Made by a program: the position numbers and the translations under genes. From the NCBI GenBank assembly GCA_019429275.1, contig JAHYJC010000014.1:1-64000 (forward strand): a stretch of DNA of 64,000 bases. The letters run 5' to 3'. The notes under the pieces were generated by a model that did not search any database, was not told the DNA's origin, and was given only the letters and a program-made list of their open reading frames with translations. Shown piece after piece: positions 23,926-33,280 of this stretch. This DNA comes from Lentimicrobium sp. (GTDB lineage Bacteria > Bacteroidota > Bacteroidia > Bacteroidales > Lentimicrobiaceae). Position 1 is the first letter of the stretch; each line of letters begins with the position of its first letter.

Positions 23926-24396
23926 ATGGCAGACCTCATTGATGAAATCATAAAAAAACATATGAATGTGCAGCGCGACACACTGTTACCTCTGCTGCAA
24001 GACATTCAGAAGGAACTGGGCTATCTGTCGGAGGAAGCCATTAACCGGATAGCAGGTTCATTAAACCTGCCATCAAGTAAGGTTTATGGGGTTGCTACCT
24101 TTTACGATCAATTCAGGTTCGAAGCAAGGGGAAGATTTCACATTCAAATCTGTCACGGCACAGCTTGCCATATCAATAACAGCAATCGTATTATACATGA
24201 AGCTGAAAGATTGCTGAAAATAAAGCAAGGACAAACTACCCGCGATGGTATGTTCAGCATTGAAGTGGTCAATTGCATGGGAGCTTGTGGCTTATCTCCT
24301 GTTATCGCAATAAATGAAAAGTATTATCACGGCATTGATACCAAAGATATCAAAGATATTCTGGATAAATGCAAAGAAAGTACCACAGCCTTATGA
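23926..24396 (+). CDS. hydC: NADH-linked [FeFe] hydrogenase subunit, NuoE-like (HydC)
   Basis: This 156-aa subunit carries one [2Fe-2S] cluster between the flavin subunit and the catalytic subunit. It has the NuoE helical N-terminus (LLPLLQDIQKELGYLSEEAI, VYGVATFYDQF) and ligands CHGTAC (Cx4C) and CMGAC (Cx3C). The length is normal. Its stop overlaps the start of the NuoF-like gene by 4 nt (ATGA), so the pair is translationally coupled. It is the first gene after the tandem Rex-type operators. Confidence 0.92.
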   Translation: MADLIDEIIKKHMNVQRDTLLPLLQDIQKELGYLSEEAINRIAGSLNLPSSKVYGVATFYDQFRFEARGRFHIQICHGTACHINNSNRIIHEAERLLKIKQGQTTRDGMFSIEVVNCMGACGLSPVIAINEKYYHGIDTKDIKDILDKCKESTTAL

Positions 24397-26339
24397 ATAG
24401 CACTCTGACCATTGATTTACCCCGGCTATTGGCTTATAACCTTACTGGAAAATTTAAGGAAGATGCCGCAGTTTTTGAATTACAAAATAGTAAACTGAAG
24501 CGCGACGTAGTTGATAAGCCTGTATTATACATCGGAACAGGCACCTGTGGGTGGGTTGCCGGCGCTGGCAAAACTCTACAAGCAACTTTGAACTACCTGA
24601 AAGAGAAAAACATTGATGCTGAAGTAGTTGAAGTTGGTTGTATTGGCTTATGCATTCATGAGCCACTCATGGATGTGCAGCTTCCTGGCAAGAGACGCAT
24701 TTCATTTTCAAGAATCACTGAGGAAAAAGTTGAACCCCTGCTCGATAATATACTTAACAATGTACTTCCCGATCAGAACATTTTAGGACAATATTCACAT
24801 CCCAACCATGAAACATGGGAAGGTGTTAAATTATTGAATGAACTGGCTTACTTCCGCCTGCAAAACAGGCTGGTTCTGAAAAACTGTGGAATTATCAACC
24901 CTTTCTCTATTGAAGAATACATTGCACGGGGCGGATACAAATCTCTTACCCGTGTTCTTAGGAATTACTCTCCCGATAAAGTTTGCGCAATTATTGAAGA
25001 ATCAGGATTAAGGGGGCGCGGAGGAGGAGGATTTATAACTGGCAGAAAGTGGAAAACTGCCCTGAATACATCCAATGAACAACGATACCTGATTTGCAAC
25101 GGCGATGAAAGTGATCCAGGCGCTTTTATGGACAGGGCAATATTCGAAGGAGACCCACACAAACTTATTGAAGGAGTTGCCATTGCAGCATATGCCATTA
25201 ACGCCGGAAAAGCTTTTATTTATGTAAGAGCCGAATACTCCCTTGCCGTTGATCGTCTCAGGAGGGCATTAAAACAAGCCAATGAAGGCGGACTGCTCGG
25301 GCAAAACATTCTTGGCAGCGGTTTCAGCCTGATTATTCAGGTGCGTGAGGGTGCAGGTGCATTTGTTTGCGGAGAGGAAACAGCCCTTATTTCAAGCATT
25401 GAAGGAAAAAGGGGAACCCCGGAGCCCAAACCACCATTTCCGGCCATTAAAGGACTTTTCGGAAAGCCAACAGTTGTAAATAATGTCGAAACGCTCGCAA
25501 ATGTTCCGGCAATCATTGAGAACGGGCCGGCCTGGTTTGCATCTATTGGAACTGAAAAAAGCAAAGGCACAAAAGTATTTGCCATTGCAGGAAAAGTATC
25601 TGTTACGGGGTTAGCAGAGGTAAACATGGGCACCTCGTTGAAAGACCTGATTTATTACATATGCGGGGGTATAAAAGAAGGAAAACGGCTGAAAGCGATT
25701 CAGTTGGGCGGGCCTTCGGGTAGTTGCCTTCCGGAAAAAAGCCTGGATGTTTTGATCGATTACGAGGCCCTTCTTGCCGCAGGTACTATAATGGGATCGG
25801 GCGGTTTAGTAGTAATGGATGAGGATACCTGTATGGTTGACATGGCAAAATTCTTCACCGACTTCCTTCAAAAAGAAAGCTGCGGAAAGTGCATTCCCTG
25901 CAGGGAAGGCACACGCAGAATGCATGAGATTCTTGAAAATATTACCCGCAGACCCATGAATGAAAGTGGATTTGAAACCCTTGAAAGATTTAAAGGAGTA
26001 ATGCAACTTGAAAATCTTGCTGGGGTAATTAAAGACACGTCATTGTGTGGACTGGGACAAACGGCTCCAAACCCTTTACTGAGTGCATTAAAGTATTTCC
26101 GTGAAGAGTTTGAAGAACACATTTTTGATCGCAAATGCAGGGCTGGAGTTTGCAAAGACCTTAAAGTTTACTACATTGATGTGGAAAAATGTACCGGATG
26201 TACGGCTTGTGCCAAGAAATGCCCTACCAATGCCATTATTGGATCACCAAGAATTCCGCATTTCATCATTGAAGATAAATGTATCGGGTGTGGTATATGC
26301 TTTGATGTTTGCAAGTTCGTTGCTGTATTTACAAAATAA
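24393..26339 (+). CDS. hydB: NADH-linked [FeFe] hydrogenase flavin subunit, NuoF-like (HydB)
   Basis: This 648-aa subunit oxidises or reduces NAD(H) through FMN and in the trimeric enzyme is the site of electron bifurcation. Domains in order: a thioredoxin-like [2Fe-2S] domain (GTCGWVAG and CIGLC, residues about 45-110), the NuoF core with GRGGGGFITGRKW and GDESDPGAFMDR (FMN/NADH binding), FVCGEETALISSIEG, an ESCGKCIPCREG [4Fe-4S] motif, and two C-terminal [4Fe-4S] motifs (CTGCTACAKKCP, CIGCGICFDVC). I use the ATG at 24393, which overlaps the hydC stop, rather than an ATG 24 nt earlier inside hydC. Full set of partners present. Confidence 0.92.
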   Translation: MNSTLTIDLPRLLAYNLTGKFKEDAAVFELQNSKLKRDVVDKPVLYIGTGTCGWVAGAGKTLQATLNYLKEKNIDAEVVEVGCIGLCIHEPLMDVQLPGKRRISFSRITEEKVEPLLDNILNNVLPDQNILGQYSHPNHETWEGVKLLNELAYFRLQNRLVLKNCGIINPFSIEEYIARGGYKSLTRVLRNYSPDKVCAIIEESGLRGRGGGGFITGRKWKTALNTSNEQRYLICNGDESDPGAFMDRAIFEGDPHKLIEGVAIAAYAINAGKAFIYVRAEYSLAVDRLRRALKQANEGGLLGQNILGSGFSLIIQVREGAGAFVCGEETALISSIEGKRGTPEPKPPFPAIKGLFGKPTVVNNVETLANVPAIIENGPAWFASIGTEKSKGTKVFAIAGKVSVTGLAEVNMGTSLKDLIYYICGGIKEGKRLKAIQLGGPSGSCLPEKSLDVLIDYEALLAAGTIMGSGGLVVMDEDTCMVDMAKFFTDFLQKESCGKCIPCREGTRRMHEILENITRRPMNESGFETLERFKGVMQLENLAGVIKDTSLCGLGQTAPNPLLSALKYFREEFEEHIFDRKCRAGVCKDLKVYYIDVEKCTGCTACAKKCPTNAIIGSPRIPHFIIEDKCIGCGICFDVCKFVAVFTK

Positions 26340-26365
26340 GCCAATGGCTTTAATCTATTAGCTTT

Positions 26366-28090
26366 ATGAACTTTCCGATAGAGGTAAATAACAAAACCAT
26401 CATTGCCCGCAAAGGCGAAACCATTTATGAAGCCCTTGACCGCAACGGAATAAGAGTTCCAACATTATGTCATATGCCCGATCTCGACCCGACAGGTTCA
26501 TGCCGCATGTGCGTTGTTGAAGTAGAAGGCAAATCCAATCTGATTACCGCATGTTCCTATCCGGTTGAGGAGTGGATGAAAATAAAAACCCATTCTCCAC
26601 GGGTTGTTAATGCGCGAAAAACAAATGTTGAGCTACTGCTCAGCAATCATCCCGATGATTGTCTTTATTGCGAACGCAATAGAAACTGTGAACTTCAAAG
26701 CTTTGCTGAGCAGCTCAATGTGAGAGAAAGGAGATTTATTGGCAAAAAAAATAAATACAAATCCGATCCTTCAGGTTCAAGTATCGTAAGAGATCCTGCA
26801 AAATGTATCCTGTGCGGAAGATGTGTACGCACCTGCGATGAAATAGTGGGTGCCAGCACACTGGGTTTTATTGGACGAGGAAACAAAACTATCATTGGGC
26901 CATCATTTAACAAGCAATTGAACCTATCGAGCTGCATCACATGCGGACAGTGTATCATTGCCTGCCCAACAGGTGCCCTTCACGAAAAAAGGCATTCTCC
27001 TGATTTACAAAATGCACTTCATCATAAGGAAACCCATGTAGTTATCCAGCAATCCCCCACCGTTGCTGTTAGTCTTGCTGAAGAGTTTGGAATGAAAGCA
27101 GGCAAAGACATCAGCGGGCTGATAAATGCCGCTTTGCGGAAAACCGGATTTGATAAGGTTTTTGATGCTTCGTTCGGAGCTGACCTCTATATTATGGAGC
27201 TGGCTGCTGAAATTGAATACAGGTTAAAAAACAATGGTGTTCTACCTGTCTTCAGCAGTGATTGCCCTGCCTGGATTAAATATATGGAACAATGGCATCC
27301 GGAAATTATTCCGCATGTTTCGGTTTGCAAATCGCCGCAGCAAATGCTGGGAGCCATCATTACAAATCATTACACAAAAACCTATCACATTAGCACCGAC
27401 AATCTCTACACAGTGAGTTCCATGCCATGCACAGCAAAGAAATTTGAGGCCCAGCGGGAACAAATGACTCATAAAGGAATCAGCGATGTTGATGCAGTGC
27501 TTACTACCCGGGAGCTGGCCCAATTTATCAGGCTTAACGGAATTGATCTGCAACAAAATGACACTGAGTTTGCAGATTTTCCATACCATGTGCGAAGTTC
27601 AGCAGGAAAACTAATGGCAGTGGCAGGAGGTCTGACAGAAGCCCTGATTAGAACATTACATTTCAGAATGACTGGTAAAGATTTGCCAAATCCGAAAATC
27701 ACCGGGCTGAGAAACTTCAAAGAAAGCAAGGAGCTGGTGCTTAAAATCGGTGATTTTAAACTGGGTTTTGCAGCTGTTAGTTCAATAAAACATGCAGCCC
27801 TATTGATCGATGAAATTAACAAAGGCCGGAATGATCTTCATTTTATTGAGGTTATGGCTTGCCCGGGAGGATGTGTTGGAGGCGGTGGTCAACCCATTCT
27901 AAAAGATATTGGAGCTATAAAAGCCCGCACCAAAGCAATTTATGAAACCGACGACAGGGATTCCATCAGGGTTTCATACAAGAATCCAGCGATTGTAGAA
28001 TTATATCAGAATTTTTTAGGTGAACCTTTTGGAGGAAAATCAAAAGAACTTTTGCATACATCGTATAAAAAAAGAGAAGTGCCACTCTAA
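26366..28090 (+). CDS. hydA: [FeFe] hydrogenase catalytic subunit (HydA) with altered proton path
   Basis: This 574-aa enzyme makes or uses H2. Domains: [2Fe-2S] (C35, C46, C49, C63), His-ligated [4Fe-4S] (HPDDCLYCERNRNC), two [4Fe-4S] (CILCGRCVRTCD, CITCGQCIIACP) and the H-cluster domain. H-cluster ligands fall at C300, C355, C499 and C503, and K358, M353 and M497 are present: the same numbers as in Clostridium pasteurianum CpI. Proton-path residues differ: residue 299 is Asp (SSDCPAW) where CpI has Cys, and 279 is Leu (IMELAAE) where CpI has Glu; E282, R286 and S319 are kept. With HydB and HydC it forms the NADH-linked trimer. Activity is likely but may be biased or slowed. Confidence 0.9.
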   Translation: MNFPIEVNNKTIIARKGETIYEALDRNGIRVPTLCHMPDLDPTGSCRMCVVEVEGKSNLITACSYPVEEWMKIKTHSPRVVNARKTNVELLLSNHPDDCLYCERNRNCELQSFAEQLNVRERRFIGKKNKYKSDPSGSSIVRDPAKCILCGRCVRTCDEIVGASTLGFIGRGNKTIIGPSFNKQLNLSSCITCGQCIIACPTGALHEKRHSPDLQNALHHKETHVVIQQSPTVAVSLAEEFGMKAGKDISGLINAALRKTGFDKVFDASFGADLYIMELAAEIEYRLKNNGVLPVFSSDCPAWIKYMEQWHPEIIPHVSVCKSPQQMLGAIITNHYTKTYHISTDNLYTVSSMPCTAKKFEAQREQMTHKGISDVDAVLTTRELAQFIRLNGIDLQQNDTEFADFPYHVRSSAGKLMAVAGGLTEALIRTLHFRMTGKDLPNPKITGLRNFKESKELVLKIGDFKLGFAAVSSIKHAALLIDEINKGRNDLHFIEVMACPGGCVGGGGQPILKDIGAIKARTKAIYETDDRDSIRVSYKNPAIVELYQNFLGEPFGGKSKELLHTSYKKREVPL

Positions 28091-28101
28091 CGAAGTAATA
28101 T

Positions 28102-30123
28102 ATGGCTGACGTTGAAGATACTACAAAAAGGAAACATCTTGTAACCACCATTAAAGAAAGGTGCAGAGTCTGTTACACCTGTGTGCGCGAGTGTCCGGCC
28201 AAAGCAATACGCATCATCAACGGGCAGGCAGAAGTCATTACCGAAAGGTGTATAGGTTGCGGTAACTGTATTAAAGTATGCAGCCAGAATGCGAAAGTTT
28301 TCAGAAATGAAACCGATAGGGTAAAGCAAATTATCAATTCAGGAAATCCTGTGGCTGCAATAGTTGCACCAAGTTTTCCAGCCGAATTTTCAGAAATCAG
28401 AAACCACCGTTTACTGGTGTCTCTGATTAGGGCTCTTGGATTCAAATATGTTGCTGAAGTTTCGTTTGGCGCTGATCTTGTTGCAGGAGAGTACAAGAAA
28501 GTACTGAATACCCAGACCTATCCACCTGTTATTTCTTCAGACTGCCCGGCAATTGTAAGTTATATTGAGCATTATCATCCTGATCTTATCGGATCACTGG
28601 CAAATATTGTTTCGCCTATGATAGCCATGGGCCGGGTAATGCGAAAGCGGTATGGTAAAAATCTTAATGTTGTTTTTATTGGCCCCTGCATTGCAAAAAA
28701 GGACGAATCACCAGAAATTGATGCAGCCATTACCTTCAGAGAATTGCGCGACATGATTTCCCAGCGTGGTCTAAAACCTGCCGATGTAAGCGCTACTGAA
28801 TTTGATCCTCCCCTTGGAGGCAAAGGCGGTATTTTTCCTGTCAGCCGTGGTCTACTCAATACTGTGGGTATAAAAGAAGATATTTTTGAACGGAATGTGA
28901 TTGTAGCCGAAGGCAGGAGTGCTTTTCAGGAAGCGATAAAAGAATTTGAAAGCGGGCAAATTGCACAGGAACACCTGGAGTTGCTCTGTTGTGATGGTTG
29001 CATTATGGGTCCGGGGATGTCACCATATCCATTTTTCTCATCACTCAGCCGCAGGTACAGAAAGCGCGCAAGTGTGAGTGATTATGTGCTTCATAAACTC
29101 GAAACCATGGATATAAAACAATGGGAAAAAGATTATGAAGAATTTTGTACTATCGACATGTTTCGTGCTTTTACCAATCGCGACATTAGATATGTGAAGC
29201 CCGACACAAAAGAAATAGATGCAGTTTTGCAAAAGATGGGTAAAAATGGCCCCCAGGATTTTCTTGACTGCGGAGCCTGTGGTTATGATTCGTGCGAAGA
29301 TCATGCCATTGCCATAATTCGAGGGCTAGCCGAGCATGAAATGTGTCTGCCTTTTACCATTGAAAAACTTCATAATTACATCAGAGAACTTAATGTTTCG
29401 AACGAGAAACTTGCCAATACTCAGGAGGCACTGCGCCACTCTGAAAAACTTGCAGGCATGGGTCAACTGTCGGCAGGAATTGCTCATGAACTGAATAATC
29501 CTTTGGGTATCATTACCATGTACAGCAACATTTTAAAAGATGAGGCCAATGCAGATGACCCGATCAGAACCGACCTTGAGCTGATTGCCGAACAGGCTGA
29601 GCGATGCAAAAAAATAGTCGGTGGTTTACTGAACTTTGCGCGAAAAAATCAGGTTAACTTTGCCGATGTCAATATCAATCATCTTCTTGAACAAGCCATA
29701 AGCACTGTTATTTATCCTCCCACGGTAAAAATATCACTTGAATCAATGATTAGAAACCCTATGGTGCAAATCGACATTGATCAGATGACCCAGGTTTTGA
29801 CAAATCTGATGAAAAACTCTGTGGAAGCAATGCCTGAGGGGGGAGGTCTGATACAGGTCAGACTGACTGAAGCGGACGATGATATCAGTATTCACATTGC
29901 AGACACAGGCACTGGAATAGAAACTGAAAATATGAGCAAGCTGTTTACCCCGTTTTTTACCACTAAACCAATTGGAAAGGGAACAGGGCTGGGGTTGCCA
30001 ATCATTTATGGAATTGTTAAAATGCACAAAGGCAACATTTCTGTGAAGTCAAATGCCGATCCAGGCAAGGGGCAAACAGGAACTACCTTTACAATAATGC
30101 TACCAAGGATTGCAAAATCCTGA
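28102..30123 (+). CDS. Sensory [FeFe]-hydrogenase-like histidine kinase (HydS-type)
   Basis: This 673-aa protein couples an H-cluster domain to a histidine kinase. Order: two [4Fe-4S] motifs (CRVCYTCVRECP, CIGCGNCIKVCS), H-domain with SSDCPAI, GPCIAKKDE and CCDGC, an Fe-S motif CGACGYDSCEDHA near 388-420, HisKA (GIAHELNNPLG, phospho-His near 465) and HATPase (NLMKNSVEAM, DTGTGI, GTGLGLPI). Here all four cluster cysteines can be placed, unlike in the PAS-type sensor. It begins 11 nt after hydA and precedes a receiver protein, so it is probably the operon's H2/redox-responsive kinase. No membrane segment. It matches group C1-type sensors. Confidence 0.88.
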   Translation: MADVEDTTKRKHLVTTIKERCRVCYTCVRECPAKAIRIINGQAEVITERCIGCGNCIKVCSQNAKVFRNETDRVKQIINSGNPVAAIVAPSFPAEFSEIRNHRLLVSLIRALGFKYVAEVSFGADLVAGEYKKVLNTQTYPPVISSDCPAIVSYIEHYHPDLIGSLANIVSPMIAMGRVMRKRYGKNLNVVFIGPCIAKKDESPEIDAAITFRELRDMISQRGLKPADVSATEFDPPLGGKGGIFPVSRGLLNTVGIKEDIFERNVIVAEGRSAFQEAIKEFESGQIAQEHLELLCCDGCIMGPGMSPYPFFSSLSRRYRKRASVSDYVLHKLETMDIKQWEKDYEEFCTIDMFRAFTNRDIRYVKPDTKEIDAVLQKMGKNGPQDFLDCGACGYDSCEDHAIAIIRGLAEHEMCLPFTIEKLHNYIRELNVSNEKLANTQEALRHSEKLAGMGQLSAGIAHELNNPLGIITMYSNILKDEANADDPIRTDLELIAEQAERCKKIVGGLLNFARKNQVNFADVNINHLLEQAISTVIYPPTVKISLESMIRNPMVQIDIDQMTQVLTNLMKNSVEAMPEGGGLIQVRLTEADDDISIHIADTGTGIETENMSKLFTPFFTTKPIGKGTGLGLPIIYGIVKMHKGNISVKSNADPGKGQTGTTFTIMLPRIAKS

Positions 30124-30151
30124 AAATCAAAAATTACAGAAACTAAAGAAA

Positions 30152-30538
30152 ATGAAAAAGACCATACTTATTGTTGATGATGACATGGACTACCTGTTTC
30201 AGATGAAACTGAAAGTTGAACAATTCGGATTTGAAACCATTACTGCAGAAAGCCAGAAAGAAGGTGAAATGATCATCGAAAGTGTTAAACCCGATCTTGC
30301 CATCCTCGATCTTATGATGGAGAGTGATGACAGTGGATTTATTCTGGCCTACCGCATTAAAAGGAAGTACCCGGATGTTCCTATCATCATAGCAACCGCA
30401 GTGACAGCAGAAACCGGAATGTCGTTCGACATAAATACTGATGAAAATCAGCAATGGATTAAAGCTGATTTGTTTTTGGATAAAGGCATCAGAGCTGATC
30501 AATTACAGCGCGAGATAAACAAACTCTTAAAAATCTGA
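30152..30538 (+). CDS. Single-domain response regulator (receiver only)
   Basis: This is a 128-aa receiver domain with the acidic pocket ILIVDDDMD and phospho-acceptor Asp in LAILDLMME. There is no output domain. I chose the ATG at 30152, which starts at the domain edge; an upstream ATG overlaps the kinase gene. It lies 28 nt after the H-domain kinase and is its likely partner. The T/A switch residue lies in IIATAVTAE and K in the LDKG segment. It may act by protein contact or in a relay to the next receiver-kinase. Confidence 0.82.
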   Translation: MKKTILIVDDDMDYLFQMKLKVEQFGFETITAESQKEGEMIIESVKPDLAILDLMMESDDSGFILAYRIKRKYPDVPIIIATAVTAETGMSFDINTDENQQWIKADLFLDKGIRADQLQREINKLLKI

Positions 30539-30541
30539 AGC

Positions 30542-31666
30542 ATGGCAAAATATAAAGTACTTGTTGTTGATGACGAGCCTGGAATCAGAATGGGTACAAG
30601 AAGAATATTGCAGAATTTCAGGGTAGATTATCCATTTATGGATGAACACATTGAATTTGAAATACTTGAAGCACCTACAGGAGAAGATGCGATTGAAATA
30701 ATTGATCGGGAAATGCCCGATATTATCCTGCTTGACAACAAACTACCAGGTATTCAGGGAATTGAAGTTCTTGAGTATGTCAAAAAAAAATTATATGATA
30801 TAGTAGTTGTAATGATAACTTCCTATGCTTCGCTCGAGTTGGCAGTAAAAGCAACCCGCGACGGTGCATATGACTTTATACCCAAACCCTTTACTCCTCA
30901 GGAGCTCAGGGGATCGCTTGAAAACATTACCAAGCAGCTCTTCCTTAAACGGATGACTCAGAAAATGAATAAGGAAGGAAAACAAATCAGATTTCAATTT
31001 CTTTCTTTACTGTCGCACGAGTTAAAAGCGCCGCTAAATGCCATAGAGGGCTATCTTAAAATCATGGATGAGAAACAATTTGGCGAAAACATTCAATCCT
31101 ACAAGGAAATGATCAGCCGCTCGCTCGACCGTGTAACAGGCATGAGAAGCCTGATAATGGACTTACTTGATCTGACAAAAATTGAGTCAGGAAGCCCGGT
31201 ACAGAATTTCCAGCCCACCGACCTCACAGCTGTTGCTCAGATTTCAATTGACACCATGAGGCCATATGCCATTCAGAAAGATGTGGATGTATATTTGAAT
31301 ACAAAAGAATCTGTTATCATGAATGCAGATTCGAAAGAAATCGAAATTATTTTCAATAACTTGATTTCCAACGCTGTAAAATACAATAAGCGTAATGGCC
31401 GCGTTGATATTTTTATCAAAAAGGGGGGAAATACCTTAACAATCACTGTAAGTGATTCTGGAATTGGAATAACCGATGAAGAAAAAGCCAGGCTTTTTCA
31501 GGATTTCGTCAGGATCAAAAACCAAAAGACAAAGAATATTACTGGTTCGGGTCTTGGATTGTCGATCATGAAAAAAATAGTAGAAATGTATCATGGAGAT
31601 ATAATTGTTGATAGCATTCCCGATCAGGGATCGACTTTCTCAATAGTTTTTCCGATAGAAAATTAA
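30542..31666 (+). CDS. Receiver-histidine kinase hybrid
   Basis: This 374-aa protein has an N-terminal receiver (VLVVDDEPG; acceptor Asp in IILLDNKLPG; Lys in FIPKPFTP) followed by HisKA (SLLSHELKAPLNAIEG, His near 160) and HATPase (NNLISNAVKYN, DSGIGI, GSGLGLSIMKK). It starts 3 nt after the lone receiver stop. A receiver in front of a kinase is a relay arrangement in which phosphorylation can regulate kinase activity. No DNA-binding domain is present, so the final target of the pathway is not in this cluster. Confidence 0.85.
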   Translation: MAKYKVLVVDDEPGIRMGTRRILQNFRVDYPFMDEHIEFEILEAPTGEDAIEIIDREMPDIILLDNKLPGIQGIEVLEYVKKKLYDIVVVMITSYASLELAVKATRDGAYDFIPKPFTPQELRGSLENITKQLFLKRMTQKMNKEGKQIRFQFLSLLSHELKAPLNAIEGYLKIMDEKQFGENIQSYKEMISRSLDRVTGMRSLIMDLLDLTKIESGSPVQNFQPTDLTAVAQISIDTMRPYAIQKDVDVYLNTKESVIMNADSKEIEIIFNNLISNAVKYNKRNGRVDIFIKKGGNTLTITVSDSGIGITDEEKARLFQDFVRIKNQKTKNITGSGLGLSIMKKIVEMYHGDIIVDSIPDQGSTFSIVFPIEN

Positions 31667-31678
31667 ATCCTGCAACTT

Positions 31679-32302
31679 ATGAACAGAAAACTTCCGGATA
31701 AAACAGTAGAAAGATTAAGCCAGTATCGCAGAGCTTTGCTCAATTATAAATCAAGTGGAAAACACCATATTTTCTCACATGAAATTGCAAATCTACTTCA
31801 CATTACAGCAGTGCAGGTACGAAGGGATATAATGCTAATCGGATACACAGGAACCCTCAGGCAGGGTTATGATGTTCAGGATCTCATAGATATCATCGGA
31901 AAAATCATTGATACAAAAGAAGGCCAGAAAGTTGCTGTGGTTGGTATTGGAAACCTTGGTCGTGCCATAATGGGATACTTTAGTGGAAAGCGGACCAGGC
32001 TTACCATTACTGCTGCTTTTGATTCTAATCCGGAAAAAGTTAATCGAATTTATGCCGGAATACCTTGCTATCACATTGAAAAATTGACTGAAATTATCAG
32101 GAACGAAGGAATTTCAATAGCTGTCATTTCAGTACCAGGTGAATTTGCCGAAAAAGTTGCACAAGATTTGGTTATGGCTGGAATCAAGGGTGTATTAAAC
32201 TTTTCTCCAAAACCATTGAATATGCCGTCGCATGTATATCTGCAGGAATTTGATATGTTGACCATACTCGAAAAAGTAGCCTATTTTGTAAAAAAATCAT
32301 GA
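31679..32302 (+). CDS. rex: Redox-sensing transcriptional repressor Rex
   Basis: This 207-aa repressor binds DNA when NAD+ is high and releases it when NADH binds. The N-terminal winged helix (residues about 5-80) contains ITAVQVRRDIMLIG; the Rossmann domain has VAVVGIGNLGRAIMGYF and continues with IAVISVPGEFAEKVA. Length is normal. It lies 12 nt after the receiver-kinase within the hydrogenase operon, and two Rex-type operators precede that operon, so it probably autoregulates hyd expression according to NADH/NAD+. Confidence 0.93.
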   Translation: MNRKLPDKTVERLSQYRRALLNYKSSGKHHIFSHEIANLLHITAVQVRRDIMLIGYTGTLRQGYDVQDLIDIIGKIIDTKEGQKVAVVGIGNLGRAIMGYFSGKRTRLTITAAFDSNPEKVNRIYAGIPCYHIEKLTEIIRNEGISIAVISVPGEFAEKVAQDLVMAGIKGVLNFSPKPLNMPSHVYLQEFDMLTILEKVAYFVKKS

Positions 32303-32326
32303 TCTATGCCCTATTGATATAACATC

Positions 32327-33268
32327 ATGAAGATTTTTTACGATATCGATCATCTTAAAGGAATAAAGAATCCCGTTGTAACCACCGGATCTTTTGACGG
32401 TGTGCATATTGGGCATAAAACCATACTCAACAGATTAAATCAAATTGCATCCAAAATCGATGGTGAATCTGTACTTATTACCTTTCATCCGCATCCACGA
32501 AAAATACTTTTCCCTGAATCGGCCGGAAAAACTTTATTACTTATCAATTCACAGAAAGAGAAAATAGAACTTCTGCGAAAAACCGGGTTAAGTAATCTTA
32601 TCATTCTCAATTTCACCAAAGAATTTTCCGAAATTTCGTCAATTGATTTTATACGTAATATCCTGGTTGGGAAATTGAAAGCTAAAAAAGTGGTTATCGG
32701 ATTCAACCATCATTTTGGCCACAACCGCGAAGGAAATTTCGAATATCTGCATGAACTTGGACAATATTACAACTTCGGAGTTGAAGAAATACCTGAGCAG
32801 GACATCCATAATGAAACCGTCAGTTCAACGCTTATCCGCAAGGCTCTGCTGGAAGGCAAAATTCAGCGGGCCAATGCTTATCTCGACCATCATTACATCA
32901 TCATAAGTAAACTATATGATGGTAGTAAAACTTGTAAAAAAATTAATTTTCCAACTCTCAGAATCAAAATTGAGGAAGAAAATAAGCTGGTCCCATGCGA
33001 TGGTGTGTACGCAGTAAATGTGCTGGTTGACGGAGAATATTATAAAGGAATACTGAACATCAAAAACTCTCTTCCGCTTGAGATGAGAAAAATCGATGAT
33101 ATCACCATTGATATTCATCTTTTTGAATGCTACAGCAAACTTGTTGGACAATCGGCTATTGTATTTTTTGCCAAAAGAATAAGAGATGAACTTAGTTTTT
33201 CGGGTAATAACGAAATGGAGAAACAACTAAAAGCAGACTTTGCCGAGGTTAATGAACTAATCTATTAA
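32327..33268 (+). CDS. ribF: Bifunctional riboflavin kinase / FAD synthetase
   Basis: This 313-aa enzyme makes FMN and FAD from riboflavin. The N-terminal adenylyltransferase part is normal: TTGSFDGVHIGHKTI and FNHHFGHNREGN. The C-terminal kinase domain (about 185-310) is less regular: NFPTLRI lacks the usual Gly before the PTAN motif, and the GVxNIGxxPT motif reads GILNIKNSL, so kinase activity could be reduced. It lies 24 nt after rex; supply of FMN for HydB and the NQR subunits gives a reason for its place. Confidence 0.85.
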   Translation: MKIFYDIDHLKGIKNPVVTTGSFDGVHIGHKTILNRLNQIASKIDGESVLITFHPHPRKILFPESAGKTLLLINSQKEKIELLRKTGLSNLIILNFTKEFSEISSIDFIRNILVGKLKAKKVVIGFNHHFGHNREGNFEYLHELGQYYNFGVEEIPEQDIHNETVSSTLIRKALLEGKIQRANAYLDHHYIIISKLYDGSKTCKKINFPTLRIKIEEENKLVPCDGVYAVNVLVDGEYYKGILNIKNSLPLEMRKIDDITIDIHLFECYSKLVGQSAIVFFAKRIRDELSFSGNNEMEKQLKADFAEVNELIY

Positions 33269-33280
33269 AATTTTGCAACC

